DNA of 64,000 bases from CAVYXF01 sp963772335 (GCA_963772335.1 CAVYXF010000007.1:75158-139157); one strand, 5' to 3'. Shown: positions 15,727 through 25,111, counted from the first letter of the stretch. A program made the numbers and translations. The notes: a model not told the origin generated them from the sequence alone.

Positions 15727-17112
15727 ATGACAACCCCGATGATCGATCGCCTTACGGGCATCGTGCTGCTCGTCACGACCGCTTTCGCCATTCTCGTCGA
15801 GTGGCATGGCGGACGGGCCTTTGGGCTGGCGGCGGGCTGCGGCATCATCCTGTTCCTGCTGCTGGTCATCCGCCGTGTCGCATGGTCGCGGCGGATGTTC
15901 GTCATCATCGCCATCGGCCTGGTGATCGCCGCCGTGCTGACGCGGCCCAACTGGGAAGCGATGCTGGAAGCGGCGCTTCGAACCGGCGGCTTCATTGCGG
16001 CTTTCTTCACCGCGCTGACCTGCCTGCGCTATGCCTCGGCGACTTCGCCGGCGATTGCGGTCTGCGGCCGGTTTCTCGCTGAGCAGGCGCCGGGCCGGCG
16101 CTATCTGGCGTTGACGGTCGGCGGACATCTGTTCGGCCTTGTGCTGAACTACGGGGCGATTTCGCTGCTCGGCAGCCTCGCCGAGGTCCATGCCAGGCGC
16201 GAGCCGAACATCGAAATTCGCAATCTTCGCATCCGGCGCATGCTTCTCGCCGTGCAGCGCGGCTTCGTCTCCACGCTCGCCTGGTCGCCGCTCGCCTTCT
16301 CGAGTGCCATATCGACGGCCCTGATCCCCGGCGCGGCCTGGGCCGATGCGGCCGCGCCATGTTTCGTCAGCGCGCTGCTGATTGCCGGCATCGGCTGGGC
16401 GCTCGACACCATCTTCAAGCCCCGGCTGGTCAATCCACCGCCCCGGGTAAAGCCGACCGGTAGCTGGACGAGTCTGGTGCCGATGCTGACGCTGCTCGTC
16501 ATCCTGGTGGTGAGTGTCGGCGGGCTGCACATCGCGACCGGAATCCGTGCCGTCGGCGTGGTAATGTTAATCGTGCCGATGATCGCGCTGATCTGGCTTG
16601 CCATGCAAGAAAGGCGGCACGCCGTCCCCACGCCGCTCATCCGGCATATTGCCAATTACACCAGCGAGCTTGCCGGCTACCGCTCGGAGCTCGTGCTCCT
16701 GATCATGGCGGGTTTTATCGGGACGCTCGGCTCGCGGCTTCTGCTTCCGCTGGTCGCCCAATCCGGCCTGGATCCTGCAGCCCTCCCTACCTGGCTAATC
16801 CTCGTCTCGCTGGTCTGGCTGATTCCGCTGACCGGCCTTATCGGCATGAACCCAATTCTGTCGGTGTCACTCATCGCCCCGCTGATCCCTCCTGCCGATA
16901 CGCTCGGCGTTGCGCCGTCGTCCATTATTGCCGCCATCACCGCCGGCTGGGCCCTGGGCGGGGCGAGCTCACCCTATACCGCGACCACGCTCCTCATTGG
17001 CGCATTCGCGCAGGTGAGCGCCTGGCGCGTCGGCTTGAGGTGGAATGGGCTCTATACCCTGATTTGCGGCCTCGCCCTGTCGATCTGGGTGCTGGTCCAC
17101 ACCCTCATCTGA
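15727..17112 (+). CDS. Polytopic membrane protein, possible transporter of unknown substrate
   Basis: The 461-residue protein has about 10-12 hydrophobic segments and conserved-looking small-residue motifs in its second half (TGLIGMNPILSVSLIAPLIPP and ITAGWALGGASSPYTATTLLIGAFA). Those patterns recall hairpin motifs of ion-transporter-superfamily permeases, but I cannot place it in a named family. No partner gene or regulator lies next to it; the OafA-like gene follows by 36 bases on the same strand. No signal peptide. Function unassigned. Confidence 0.75.
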   Translation: MTTPMIDRLTGIVLLVTTAFAILVEWHGGRAFGLAAGCGIILFLLLVIRRVAWSRRMFVIIAIGLVIAAVLTRPNWEAMLEAALRTGGFIAAFFTALTCLRYASATSPAIAVCGRFLAEQAPGRRYLALTVGGHLFGLVLNYGAISLLGSLAEVHARREPNIEIRNLRIRRMLLAVQRGFVSTLAWSPLAFSSAISTALIPGAAWADAAAPCFVSALLIAGIGWALDTIFKPRLVNPPPRVKPTGSWTSLVPMLTLLVILVVSVGGLHIATGIRAVGVVMLIVPMIALIWLAMQERRHAVPTPLIRHIANYTSELAGYRSELVLLIMAGFIGTLGSRLLLPLVAQSGLDPAALPTWLILVSLVWLIPLTGLIGMNPILSVSLIAPLIPPADTLGVAPSSIIAAITAGWALGGASSPYTATTLLIGAFAQVSAWRVGLRWNGLYTLICGLALSIWVLVHTLI

Positions 17113-17148
17113 AAGCGCGGCTTAGGAACTGAGGAAGGGCGCTTGTGA

Positions 17149-19239
17149 ATGCCTGCGCCTTCCCCTATAGCAGGGCGGAGCTTCCGGCGGCTCGCTCATT
17201 CGGGGGACGAAATTTCCGCGGTGTTGCAAGGCTATAGACCTGAAATCGACGGATTGCGTGCGGTCGCGATCGTCCCAGTCGTGCTGTATCACGCTGGCTT
17301 CGGACTAACATCCGGCGGCTATGTCGGGGTCGATGTCTTCTTCGTTATCTCCGGCTATCTGATTACGCGCATTCTGGCCGACGACATCGCCAGGGGCCGT
17401 TTCTCGATCTTCGCCTTCTATGAGCGCCGGATCCGCCGGATTTTCCCGGCGCTCTTCACTGTGCTCGCCGCTTCCAGCGCTATTGCCTTTTGGCTGCTGC
17501 TGGCGCCGGAGCTTAAAGATTTCGGCGAGAGTCTTGTCGCCGCGACGCTGTTCCTCTCCAACCACTATTTCATGGGCGACACCGGCTATTTCGGTGCGCC
17601 GGCCGAAACCAAGCCGCTCCTGCATCTGTGGTCGCTGGCGGTTGAGGAGCAGTTCTATATTCTGTTCCCGATCTATCTTTTCCTGATGACGCGCCACTAT
17701 CGGGAAAGGCTGATCCGGGTGACCGCCGGCCTGCTGGTCGTCTCGCTCGCAGCCAACATTGCGCTGACCTTTACCGAGCCCGATGCAGCCTTCTATCTGG
17801 CCCCGACACGGGCCTGGGAGTTGCTGCTCGGGTCGATGCTGGCGCTGTGGTCGCCCTCGCGCTCGCTGTCACCACGCCCTGCCCAGCTCATGAGTATCGC
17901 CGGTCTGTTGATGATCGGTGCGGCCGTATTCTCCTACACCGACGCCACCACATTTCCAGGCATCGCCGCGCTGTTGCCGGTCGCCGGCGCTGCCCTGGTG
18001 ATTTATGCCGCCGATGGCCGGCAAGTCCTGGCAAGCAGGCTCTTGTCTCTGCCGCCGATCCGGTTCATCGGCCTGATCTCGTATTCACTCTATCTCTGGC
18101 ACTGGCCGCTCCTGGTGTTCTACCGGCTCTGGCGCATTGAGCCGCCCGCGCCTGAAGAGATCGCAGGCGTGGTTGCGCTCTCCATCGTGCTCTCCATCAT
18201 CAGCTGGCATGTTATTGAGCGCCCCTTCAGAACACGGGCGCTGCTGCCGACGTGGCCGCTGGTGTTGAGGGCTGGCGGCCTCGTTATGGCAGCGGGCGTC
18301 GTTGCGGGTATGGCCTTTGCACTCGGCGATGGGTTCGGGGGCCGCTATCCGGCCGATGTCGCGCGGATACTCGCCGCCAATGAGGACCGTCCGGGACGGA
18401 CCGAATGCGAGCGTGTTCATCCTGAAAGCGGCCGGGTATTCCGCATCTGTCCGATCGGTGCGAAGGGCGAGGCAAAGCCGAGCTTTGCCGTCTGGGGCGA
18501 TTCGCATGCTGAGGCGCTGCTATCCGGCTTCGGTGTCGCGGCCGCCAAGACCGGCCGCTCGGGGGTGTTTCTCGGCCGGGTGGGCTGTCCGCCGCTTCTT
18601 GGCGTTGACAGGCTTTTGCGCGAGGAGGACGCCTGTGGAAGCCAGGCGAACGCCATCATTGGCTATATCGCGGCGCGGCCAGAAATCGGCCGCGTCATTC
18701 TGGCCGCGCGCTGGGCGCACTATGCTACAGGCGAACCCTACGGGCGCGAGCGCGACCGCCGCGCCGTGCTCATTCGCGACAGCGAAACCACAACCCCGAC
18801 CGCCGCGGAGAACCGCTCGGTCTTCGAACGCGGCCTGAGCCGGACCATCGCAGCACTGCGCGCCATGGGGCGCGAGGTTCTGGTCGTCACCCAAGTTCCG
18901 GAGACCGAGTTCGACATTCCGCTGGCGATGGCGCGCGCCCGCTGGCTCGGTTGGGACATGGAGTTCCGGCCAACGCTTGTGGCCTATCGCGAGCGCCAGG
19001 CGCTGGTCACGAGCCTGCTCGACGCCGCAGTCAGCGTGCAAGGAATCAAACTTGCCAGCATCGCCGAGGCGCTATGCCAAGGTGAGCGCTGCAGCGTCGC
19101 GCAGGATGGCATACCGGTCTATTTCGACAGCAATCATCTCACCCGCCGCTACGCGCAATCCCTTGCAGGTCTGTGGGTGCCATTCCTCTCCGGCAGTGCG
19201 AGCGCCAGCGCCATCGTTCCAACTCTCGATCGGCGCTAG
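17149..19239 (+). CDS. OafA/YrhL-type acyltransferase with C-terminal SGNH domain
   Basis: The 696-residue protein combines an N-terminal acyltransferase-3 membrane domain (about 25-380: YRPEIDGLRAVAIVPVVLYHAGF, GGYVGVDVFFVISGYLI, LLHLWSLAVEEQFY, SLYLWHWPLLVFYR) with a periplasmic SGNH domain (about 430-690: FAVWGDSHAEA with the nucleophile Ser, and the terminal DSNHLT Asp-x-x-His). Such proteins O-acetylate lipopolysaccharide, peptidoglycan or exopolysaccharide. The first 25 residues are not conserved, so a GTG at 17221 is another possible start. No polysaccharide cluster adjoins, though exoD and lpxL-like genes lie nearby. Confidence 0.9.
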   Translation: MPAPSPIAGRSFRRLAHSGDEISAVLQGYRPEIDGLRAVAIVPVVLYHAGFGLTSGGYVGVDVFFVISGYLITRILADDIARGRFSIFAFYERRIRRIFPALFTVLAASSAIAFWLLLAPELKDFGESLVAATLFLSNHYFMGDTGYFGAPAETKPLLHLWSLAVEEQFYILFPIYLFLMTRHYRERLIRVTAGLLVVSLAANIALTFTEPDAAFYLAPTRAWELLLGSMLALWSPSRSLSPRPAQLMSIAGLLMIGAAVFSYTDATTFPGIAALLPVAGAALVIYAADGRQVLASRLLSLPPIRFIGLISYSLYLWHWPLLVFYRLWRIEPPAPEEIAGVVALSIVLSIISWHVIERPFRTRALLPTWPLVLRAGGLVMAAGVVAGMAFALGDGFGGRYPADVARILAANEDRPGRTECERVHPESGRVFRICPIGAKGEAKPSFAVWGDSHAEALLSGFGVAAAKTGRSGVFLGRVGCPPLLGVDRLLREEDACGSQANAIIGYIAARPEIGRVILAARWAHYATGEPYGRERDRRAVLIRDSETTTPTAAENRSVFERGLSRTIAALRAMGREVLVVTQVPETEFDIPLAMARARWLGWDMEFRPTLVAYRERQALVTSLLDAAVSVQGIKLASIAEALCQGERCSVAQDGIPVYFDSNHLTRRYAQSLAGLWVPFLSGSASASAIVPTLDRR

Positions 19240-19270
19240 AGCCCTACGCCTGCTCGACCTGTCCGGAGCG

Positions 19271-19564
19271 CTAGCTAGCATACCACAGCGCGACGGCCGA
19301 AAGCACCGCAACGATCACCGCGACAAGACCTGCATAGAGTTGGGCGCCGCTCCCGAGCTTTGGCTGCCGCGGTTGAACGCGGGCGTTCTCGACCTCCTGG
19401 CGTCGTGCCGCCTCCACGGCAACGGCGGAAGGCGGCACACCGGCAGCCTCGTCATCGGTGCCGAGGGGAGCAGCGGCTGGATCGGGATTATTCACCTTGC
19501 TGCCGGCGCGCCCTTGATCAATGTCCTGGCGCAGCTGAGAGGTGGTTGGGCCATGATCTGTCAT
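19271..19564 (-). CDS. Small C-tail-anchored protein, EcfG-controlled by promoter
   Basis: The 97-residue product begins MTDHGPTTSQLRQDIDQGRAG, has a hydrophilic Pro/Ala-rich middle and ends in a single membrane helix (LYAGLVAVIVAVLSAVALWYAS). GGAGACAACC precedes the ATG at 19564. A perfect EcfG promoter lies at 19646-19671. The N-terminal LRQDIDQGRAGSKV segment resembles small stress-associated proteins that I have no family name for. Convergent with the OafA-like gene. Confidence 0.7.
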   Translation of the reverse strand: MTDHGPTTSQLRQDIDQGRAGSKVNNPDPAAAPLGTDDEAAGVPPSAVAVEAARRQEVENARVQPRQPKLGSGAQLYAGLVAVIVAVLSAVALWYAS

Positions 19565-19645
19565 GGTTGTCTCCATCATACGGCTCCGCAGACAGTCGTG
19601 TTCCGCGACATCCCGTCCGCCAGCCTTTGTTCAGCTTCATAAGCG

Positions 19646-19671
19646 AACGGAGGAGGTCAGGTCCGAGTTCC
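19646..19671 (-). promoter_or_regulatory. Candidate EcfG promoter of the tail-anchored protein
   Basis: On the minus strand GGAAC (19671-19667), 17 bases, then CGTT (19649-19646), 81 bases before the start at 19564. Confidence 0.6.
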
Positions 19672-19818
19672 GATTCTTTTGGATGCCGTTTTGGCAAGCG
19701 GGCTTGGGTCACGCGGTGCGGATCGCGTCGACGGAGGCGAATGTGAGCCGGCTATGGACTTCCCCCGGCCGGCGCGGCCGGTCATCTTCCCCTGCCTCCA
19801 GCCGTTCGAGGCGATGCC

Positions 19819-20469
19819 TTAGAACCCGAAGATCGCGCGGAACGCCGCAATGATACCGCCGAGCAGGGCAGCGACATAGAAGGTGCCGGCAAGGCCGGCC
19901 AGCGAGCCGACCACGATGGCGATGCCGTCCTTCTCGATCAGCCCGGCGGCGACGATGGAAATGGCAAAGGCGGGCAGCGCATTGCCGAATGGGACCGGAA
20001 CCAGCAGCACCAGGGTGAGAAACACCAGCCAGAGGCCGATCACCCGTTCCATCGGTCCTGAAGTCAGCCCACCCCATCGCGGCTTCAGCCAACGCTCCAT
20101 CATCGAGAGATAGCGCACCACATAGCCCGCGATCTTGGTGAAGGTCTGGCGCGGAATTTCCTGGCGACGCATGATCTCTGGCAACCATGGCTTGCTCTGG
20201 CCGAGAATAAGCTGGCCGGCAAACAAGAGGATCGGCGCGCCAAGCACCCAGGCAAGCGGGATAATGGCGTTCGGCAGGGCGAACAGGATGATGATAACGC
20301 CGAAGCCGCGATCCTTAAGCGCTTCGAGGATCTGGCCGACGCTAATGCTGTCGGCCTGGGTTTCCCGCGCGAGCCTTGCAATGATGCCTGAGGTTCTCTC
20401 CGGCTCAACCCAAGCGGAGCCTCTTTCGCCAAGCTGATAATCCATCCGACAGCTATGTTCCTCACTCAC
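19819..20469 (-). CDS. ExoD-family membrane protein
   Basis: The 216-residue protein matches the ExoD family (exopolysaccharide synthesis, rhizobial): SISVGQILEALKDRGFGVIIILFALPNAI, then AWVLGAPILLFAGQLILG and LPEIMRRQEIPRQTF, and two C-terminal membrane segments. ExoD affects exopolysaccharide and alkaline tolerance in Sinorhizobium, with unknown mechanism. A GTG at 20469 opens the frame; an ATG at 20445 (MDYQLGERG) is an equally plausible start. No exo gene cluster is present in the window. Confidence 0.85.
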   Translation of the reverse strand: MSEEHSCRMDYQLGERGSAWVEPERTSGIIARLARETQADSISVGQILEALKDRGFGVIIILFALPNAIIPLAWVLGAPILLFAGQLILGQSKPWLPEIMRRQEIPRQTFTKIAGYVVRYLSMMERWLKPRWGGLTSGPMERVIGLWLVFLTLVLLVPVPFGNALPAFAISIVAAGLIEKDGIAIVVGSLAGLAGTFYVAALLGGIIAAFRAIFGF

Positions 20470-20573
20470 GGGAACTTTGTCATAGACCGGAATTGCGGCT
20501 GGCGGAAGGTGTGGCTTAGAGCGGCAAACGCGTTGTGCCGTTGATGGATCAATTCGTGGTTACGCCCTCGCAG

Positions 20574-21719
20574 TCACGAGGCGATCGGGGGAAAACCGAA
20601 CGCAGCATTCGCTTCCCCAAGTTCCGGCGCGGAGCGTGTCTCGTTGTCCGGTGCAAGGAACGAAGCGAACGGCATCGGTAAGGCGGGTAGGGCACGCTCG
20701 GCGATTTGTACGCTGCCCGCCTGCGCTACCCTGGCGAAGTGCGGATCGCGCAGTGCCTCTTCAAGACCGGCAACCACGGCAACGCAGCAGTCGCGCTGTG
20801 CAAAAATCTCTCGCCAATGCGTCGAAGGCTGTTTAGCCAGCTGTTCGCCGACGGCTGAGATGACGGTTTGTGGATCGATGCTGCCGCCACGCAAATTATC
20901 GGCGAGACCGATGGTATCGCAAAAGGACTCCCAAAATTTGTCCTCCAGCGCGCCGACCGCCACCAGTCCGCCATCCGCCGCCTTGTACAGCCGATAGCGC
21001 GGCGAGGCTCCGGTGAATATATGCCCACCCGAGTGCGGCCAGTCGCCGGATGCAAAGCCTTGCGCCCAGGCCCAGAACATCGGCAGGAACAGGCCGTCCG
21101 TCATGGAAATATCGAGGAACGCGCCTTCGCCGGTGCGTTCACGGCGCAGCAGCGCCATCAGCACGGCAATCACCGCCGGATAGCTGCCGCCGATCAGATC
21201 GGCAATCAGCATTGGCGGCACGACCCCGCTCTCCGGCGCGCCCGTACTGAGCGCCAGGAGGCCCGTCTCGGCAATATAGGTGAGGTCATGGCCGGCGCGC
21301 TGAGCCTTGGGTCCGTTCTGGCCATAGCCGGTGATCGCGCAATAGACGATGCGCGGGTTTATGACGCGCACCGCCTCATAATCGAGGCCCAGCCGCGCCA
21401 TTACCCCGGGCCGGAAGCCCTCGATCAGCACGTCGGCCTTGGCGAGCAGTGGGCGCAACTGCTCCCGCGTCGCCTCATCCTTCAGGTCAAGCGCAAGGCT
21501 GCGTTTGCCGCGGTTGAGCAGCGCAAACAGCGCGGACAAATCGCCCCAGGCGGGCGGCGGTGAACGCATGCCCTCACCGCTCGGCGGCTCGATCTTGATC
21601 ACCTCGGCGCCGGCCTCAGCCAGCATCAGGCTGGTGACCGGGCCAGGAACCAGCGCGGTGAAGTCCAGCACTGTTATTCCGGCAAGTGGTCCGTGGCCCC
21701 CCTGCGTCGCCTCTCCCAT
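20574..21719 (-). CDS. Class III (CaiB/BaiF-type) CoA-transferase
   Basis: The 381-residue protein has the CaiB fold signatures: GPLAGITVLDFTALVPGPVTSLMLAEAGAEVIKIEPP at the N-terminus, RGKRSLALDLKD, ADVLIEGFRPGVMARLGLDY and GYGQNGP, then AGHDLTYIAETGLL with the catalytic Asp. These enzymes move CoA between carboxylic acids, including alpha-methylacyl-CoA racemase relatives; the racemase version is suggested by its length and by the GPFxxxLLAxxGAxVxKIE-like start. The ATG at 21719 is favoured because GGAGGTG lies five bases before it. No clear partner gene adjoins. Confidence 0.9.
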   Translation of the reverse strand: MGEATQGGHGPLAGITVLDFTALVPGPVTSLMLAEAGAEVIKIEPPSGEGMRSPPPAWGDLSALFALLNRGKRSLALDLKDEATREQLRPLLAKADVLIEGFRPGVMARLGLDYEAVRVINPRIVYCAITGYGQNGPKAQRAGHDLTYIAETGLLALSTGAPESGVVPPMLIADLIGGSYPAVIAVLMALLRRERTGEGAFLDISMTDGLFLPMFWAWAQGFASGDWPHSGGHIFTGASPRYRLYKAADGGLVAVGALEDKFWESFCDTIGLADNLRGGSIDPQTVISAVGEQLAKQPSTHWREIFAQRDCCVAVVAGLEEALRDPHFARVAQAGSVQIAERALPALPMPFASFLAPDNETRSAPELGEANAAFGFPPIAS

Positions 21720-21852
21720 CATCACCTCCAAACACTGCGCCAATGCAGCTCACGGCTTGACGCGGCCGCTTGCGCTTGGCAACAAGCCTTTCCGCAAGGC
21801 CCGTAACTTCCCGCGGGCGCATCCTGCCAAGCGGCGGTCTCTCCGGGTTCTC

Positions 21853-22752
21853 ATGTCGGCTCTCCAGAATATCCGCTTTCTTCTCGAATATGTCCTGCTC
21901 CGCATCGTCATCGGGATCGTGCGTGTCTTTCCTCTGGATACGGGCCGCGAATTGTCCGCCAAAGCGTGGCGCCTGATCGCGCCGCGCGGCCGCCGGCACC
22001 GCCGCGCGCTCGATAATCTCGCGACCGCCTTTCCGGAGAAGAGCCTTGAGGAGCGCGAGGCGATCGCGCTCGCCATGTGGGAGAATCTCGGCCGGGTGAT
22101 GGCCGAGACCATGCAGCTCGACCGCATCCTCAAGGAGCCAGAGCGCATCGAGATCGAGAACCCCGAGCTGCTGGCCCGCTATGCCGGAAAGATGGGCTCT
22201 GCCATCACCTGTTCGCTGCATATGGGCAACTGGGAGCTGGCGATGTGGCCGTTAACGCGAATCGGCGCCAAACCGGCGGGTGTCTACCGGCTGGTCGACA
22301 ACCCTTATGTCGATCTTTATCTGCGTTCGCAGCGCAAGGAGCTTTACCCCGGCGGCCTCTTCGCCCGCGGCAAGGCGCAAGGTTTCAAAGCCGGCCATGA
22401 CACCGCGCGCATGATCGGCGCCTATGTGCGCCAGGGTGGCCGGCTCGGCTTCCTCGCCGACCTCTACGACCGCAAAGGCGTGGCCGTGCCGTTCTTTGGC
22501 AAGGAGGCCCGCTCGACTGTCATTCCGGTAATGCTGGCGCGCCGGCTCGGCACACGGCTGTGGGTGGGACGCTGTGTGCGCGTCGGCAAGCAGTCGCGTT
22601 TCCGGGTGCGGATGCGCGAGGTGAAAGTGCCCTGGACCGACAATCCCGACGCCGACGCCAAAGCCGCGCTCACCGAGATGCAGGCCCAGTTCGAGGCCTG
22701 GATCCGCGAGACGCCTGAGCAGTGGATGTGGTCGAATCGCAGATGGTCTTGA
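21853..22752 (+). CDS. Lipid A biosynthesis (lauroyl/late) acyltransferase family
   Basis: The 299-residue protein is in the LpxL/HtrB family: a membrane-anchoring N-terminal helix (LLEYVLLRIVIGIVRVF), the catalytic H-x4-E motif in CSLHMGNWELAMW, then GGRLGFLADLYDRKGVAVPFFG and a terminal EQWMWSNRRW. These enzymes add secondary acyl chains to lipid A at the inner membrane. The ATG at 21853 opens the conserved region, but no strong ribosome site precedes it. It is divergent from the CoA-transferase with a 130-base gap that shows nothing else. Confidence 0.9.
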   Translation: MSALQNIRFLLEYVLLRIVIGIVRVFPLDTGRELSAKAWRLIAPRGRRHRRALDNLATAFPEKSLEEREAIALAMWENLGRVMAETMQLDRILKEPERIEIENPELLARYAGKMGSAITCSLHMGNWELAMWPLTRIGAKPAGVYRLVDNPYVDLYLRSQRKELYPGGLFARGKAQGFKAGHDTARMIGAYVRQGGRLGFLADLYDRKGVAVPFFGKEARSTVIPVMLARRLGTRLWVGRCVRVGKQSRFRVRMREVKVPWTDNPDADAKAALTEMQAQFEAWIRETPEQWMWSNRRWS

Positions 22753-22766
22753 GGCAGCCTCCGCAG

Positions 22767-23330
22767 CTACTCGCCCATCGCGTCCGGGTCGAGGCCGGTC
22801 GGAAAACCATCGATGCTGCGCATGTTCTTCAGCCGCCAATATTTGCGCAGGCCCTCCTGGCCCTGACGTGACGCCCAGCGCTTTAGCTCCCCGCGGTCTT
22901 CGCGATGGTCGAAAAGGGGGACGCCCATGCCGCATGAGGTCTGCACCAAATCGACATCGAGGCGGATGATCTGCCGCGCGCCGGGGAGTTCCTCGAAGCC
23001 GCCGATCAGCGCAGCATAGTCCGCGCTGCCCCGCTGCCATGACACGCCCTGACCGAACAGGCGCAGGATCATCGGCTGCCCCTCGAAGGCGCAGAACATG
23101 ATGGTCAGCCGCCGATCCACGCTTGCCCGGAGATGCGCGGCTGTCTCGTTGCCGCTCCCGGTGACGTCGAGATAGGCTACCGCGTTCGGGCCGAGCACCC
23201 GGAAGCTGTCCATGCCCTTCGGCGAAAGGTTGACGCGGCCTCTCGGTGCAGCGCTGGCGACGAAGAACATGCGCTGTTGCTCGATAAAGGCGCGATGCCG
23301 GTCCTCTATCGAGGCGAATTGCTGGCCCAT
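22767..23330 (-). CDS. Pyridoxamine 5'-phosphate oxidase-family protein
   Basis: The 187-residue protein has a split-barrel flavin-binding fold: RHRAFIEQQRMFFVASAAPRGRVNLSPKGMDSF, then YLDVTGSGNETAAHLR and RLTIMFCAFEGQPMILRLFG. This fits the PPOX-type group often annotated as pyridoxamine 5'-phosphate oxidase-related FMN-binding. The C-terminal CGMGVPLF and LKRWASRQG segment is typical of this subgroup. It likely binds FMN or F420; the substrate is unknown. Convergent with the lipid A acyltransferase, with 14 bases between stops. Confidence 0.85.
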   Translation of the reverse strand: MGQQFASIEDRHRAFIEQQRMFFVASAAPRGRVNLSPKGMDSFRVLGPNAVAYLDVTGSGNETAAHLRASVDRRLTIMFCAFEGQPMILRLFGQGVSWQRGSADYAALIGGFEELPGARQIIRLDVDLVQTSCGMGVPLFDHREDRGELKRWASRQGQEGLRKYWRLKNMRSIDGFPTGLDPDAMGE

Positions 23331-23399
23331 AAGGCGGCTCCTGAGATGAAACGCAACGAGATTTGAGGAAGCTTGGATGGCCGGAGTTTAGCAGCGGAA

Positions 23400-23735
23400 C
23401 TACCTCGCGCACTCCCCGTCGTGGTCCTTGGCGACGCGGGCGGCCTTGCGTTCGCAGTCATTGCCGTAGGTCCTGCCGTCGCAGCCGCAGACCGGCAGGT
23501 AGATACGGGTGCAGAACGGGCGCACCTCGATGCAGGTGCCGGAAATGTCGGCGCCCTTGCACATGCCCTCCATCGGATCGCACCACAGATCGCCGGAGCA
23601 CTGGAAACCGGCAATGCCGCCGCACATCTCACCCTCACCGCGGATGCGCGACTGCTGGGCGGCGGCCGGCGCCGCGAGCCCGAGCGCAACGCAAACGATC
23701 AGCGCGAGGCGGAGCATGGCTGGGCTTTCATTCAT
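23400..23735 (-). CDS. Secreted Kazal-type protease-inhibitor domain protein
   Basis: The product has a signal peptide (MLRLALIVCVALGLAAPAAAQQ) and a Cys-rich mature region with about twelve Cys, ending in a Kazal core: YLPVCGCDGRTYGNDCERKAA and GEC. Kazal domains inhibit serine proteases; bacterial examples are rare and little studied. The first ATG (23735) overlaps the stop of the ABC1-kinase gene (ATGA), suggesting coupling; the ATG at 23717 is also a good signal-peptide start. The upstream half (CGGIAGFQCSGDLWCDPMEGMC) looks like a second disulfide-rich module found with bacterial Kazal domains. Confidence 0.8.
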   Translation of the reverse strand: MNESPAMLRLALIVCVALGLAAPAAAQQSRIRGEGEMCGGIAGFQCSGDLWCDPMEGMCKGADISGTCIEVRPFCTRIYLPVCGCDGRTYGNDCERKAARVAKDHDGECAR

Positions 23736-25111
23736 TGCGGCAGCGGCACGCCGGTCTTGGCAAAGGCTTGAGCCTGCGCCTCGCCGAGTGAATGAAGGCT
23801 GAAATTCTCGATGGTCTCGTTGAACAGCCGATAGAAATTCAGCTCGGCATCAAGATGCAGGAAGACGCCGCCAAGCCCGATCGCGGCGCGGTCCATGAAC
23901 ACGAACTCGCGCGGCACCCTAACCGGCCCCTTCTCCTTGAGGCCCTTGTGCACCGTATAGGCTTCGCGCCGGCCATAATGGCTGGGAGACACCCCCTCGG
24001 CGATCCGGCGCACACGGTCATCGAGCAGCGGGCCATAGATGAACTTCGCCCAGATGTTGAGAATGTCGATCAGCTCGTTCGAGAGGCCCTTGAAGCCCCA
24101 GGTCTCATAGGCGTGGACGACGAGCGAGCGGTCGCCGTGCTCGAGGCCGTGATAGAGGTCGATCACGCCCTGCACGAAGCGCGGCGCGAAGGTGCGGATG
24201 CAGCCATAGTCGAGCAGGTTGATGCCGCTAGCGCGGCCGTCCCCCTCGAAGATGGTGTAATTGCCCAGATGCGGATCGCCGTGGATCACGCCGTAATGCG
24301 AGAACGGATACCACCAGGCGCGGAACATTGCCCGGGTAATGGTGTTGCGCTCGTCCTGCGGCCGGGTCTTGTAGTCGAGCAGGCGCCCGCCTTCCATCCA
24401 GCTCATGGTGAGCAGCCGCTTCGTCGAGAGCTCCGGGCGCACGCGCGGTACGCGGATCAGACTGTCGTTCTCGAAGATCAGCCCGTAAAGCGCCATGTGC
24501 CGGGCTTCCAGCTCGTAATCCAGCTCCTCTCGCAGGCGTGCCGAGATTTCCGCGGCGATCTCGGAGGTGTCGATCGCAGGGTCGAAGCGCTTATGCAGCG
24601 ATAGCAGAACCCGCAGCTGAGTGAGATCGGCCTCCACCGCCGACTGCATGTCGGGATATTGCAGCTTTGCGGCCAGCACCGCGCCGTCATGGGCCGTACC
24701 CTTATGCACCTGGCCGAGCGAGGCCGATGCCACCGCCTCATGCGAAAACGAGGCGAATTTACTTTCCCAGTCCGGCCCCAGCTCGGCGGCCATGCGGCGG
24801 CGCACGAAGGCCCAGCCCATCGGCGGTGCGCTCGTCTGCAGCTTGGCGAGCTCTTCGGTATATTCGGGCGGCAAAGCGTCGGGGATGGTGGAGAGAAGCT
24901 GCGCCACCTTCATCAGCGGCCCCTTGAGGCCGCCGAGCGCCGCGGTGAGGTCGGCGGCGTTCTTCTCGCGGTCGAGCGCCAGCCCCAGCACATAGCGGGT
25001 GGCCATGCCGGCCGCCACGCCCCCGACATTGGTGCCGACCTCGGCATAGCGCCGCAGCCGGCGGCTCAGGCGATTGGCTTCGTCGTCGCGGCTGGAGGCG
25101 TTGTCGTCCAT
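23732..25111 (-). CDS. ABC1/UbiB-family atypical kinase
   Basis: The 459-residue protein shows the ABC1/AarF features: a KxGQ-like motif here reading GPLMKVAQLLSTIPDALPPEY, an Ala-rich loop ASASLGQVHKG, AAKLQYP with the ATP-binding Lys, HGDPHLGNY in the catalytic loop and LLDYGCIR as the metal-binding Asp motif. Family members support ubiquinone synthesis or act as unusual kinases. In KxGQ the Gly is replaced by Ala (KVAQ). Its stop overlaps the start of the Kazal-domain gene. The first 40 residues are polar. Confidence 0.9.
   Translation of the reverse strand: MDDNASSRDDEANRLSRRLRRYAEVGTNVGGVAAGMATRYVLGLALDREKNAADLTAALGGLKGPLMKVAQLLSTIPDALPPEYTEELAKLQTSAPPMGWAFVRRRMAAELGPDWESKFASFSHEAVASASLGQVHKGTAHDGAVLAAKLQYPDMQSAVEADLTQLRVLLSLHKRFDPAIDTSEIAAEISARLREELDYELEARHMALYGLIFENDSLIRVPRVRPELSTKRLLTMSWMEGGRLLDYKTRPQDERNTITRAMFRAWWYPFSHYGVIHGDPHLGNYTIFEGDGRASGINLLDYGCIRTFAPRFVQGVIDLYHGLEHGDRSLVVHAYETWGFKGLSNELIDILNIWAKFIYGPLLDDRVRRIAEGVSPSHYGRREAYTVHKGLKEKGPVRVPREFVFMDRAAIGLGGVFLHLDAELNFYRLFNETIENFSLHSLGEAQAQAFAKTGVPLPQ

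Noticed and set aside
19571..19603. A second EcfG-like site (GGAAC-17-CGTA, minus strand) close to the tail-anchored gene
   Set aside because: Its -10 would overlap the start region of the gene, leaving almost no leader; the site at 19646-19671 is better placed and matches fully.
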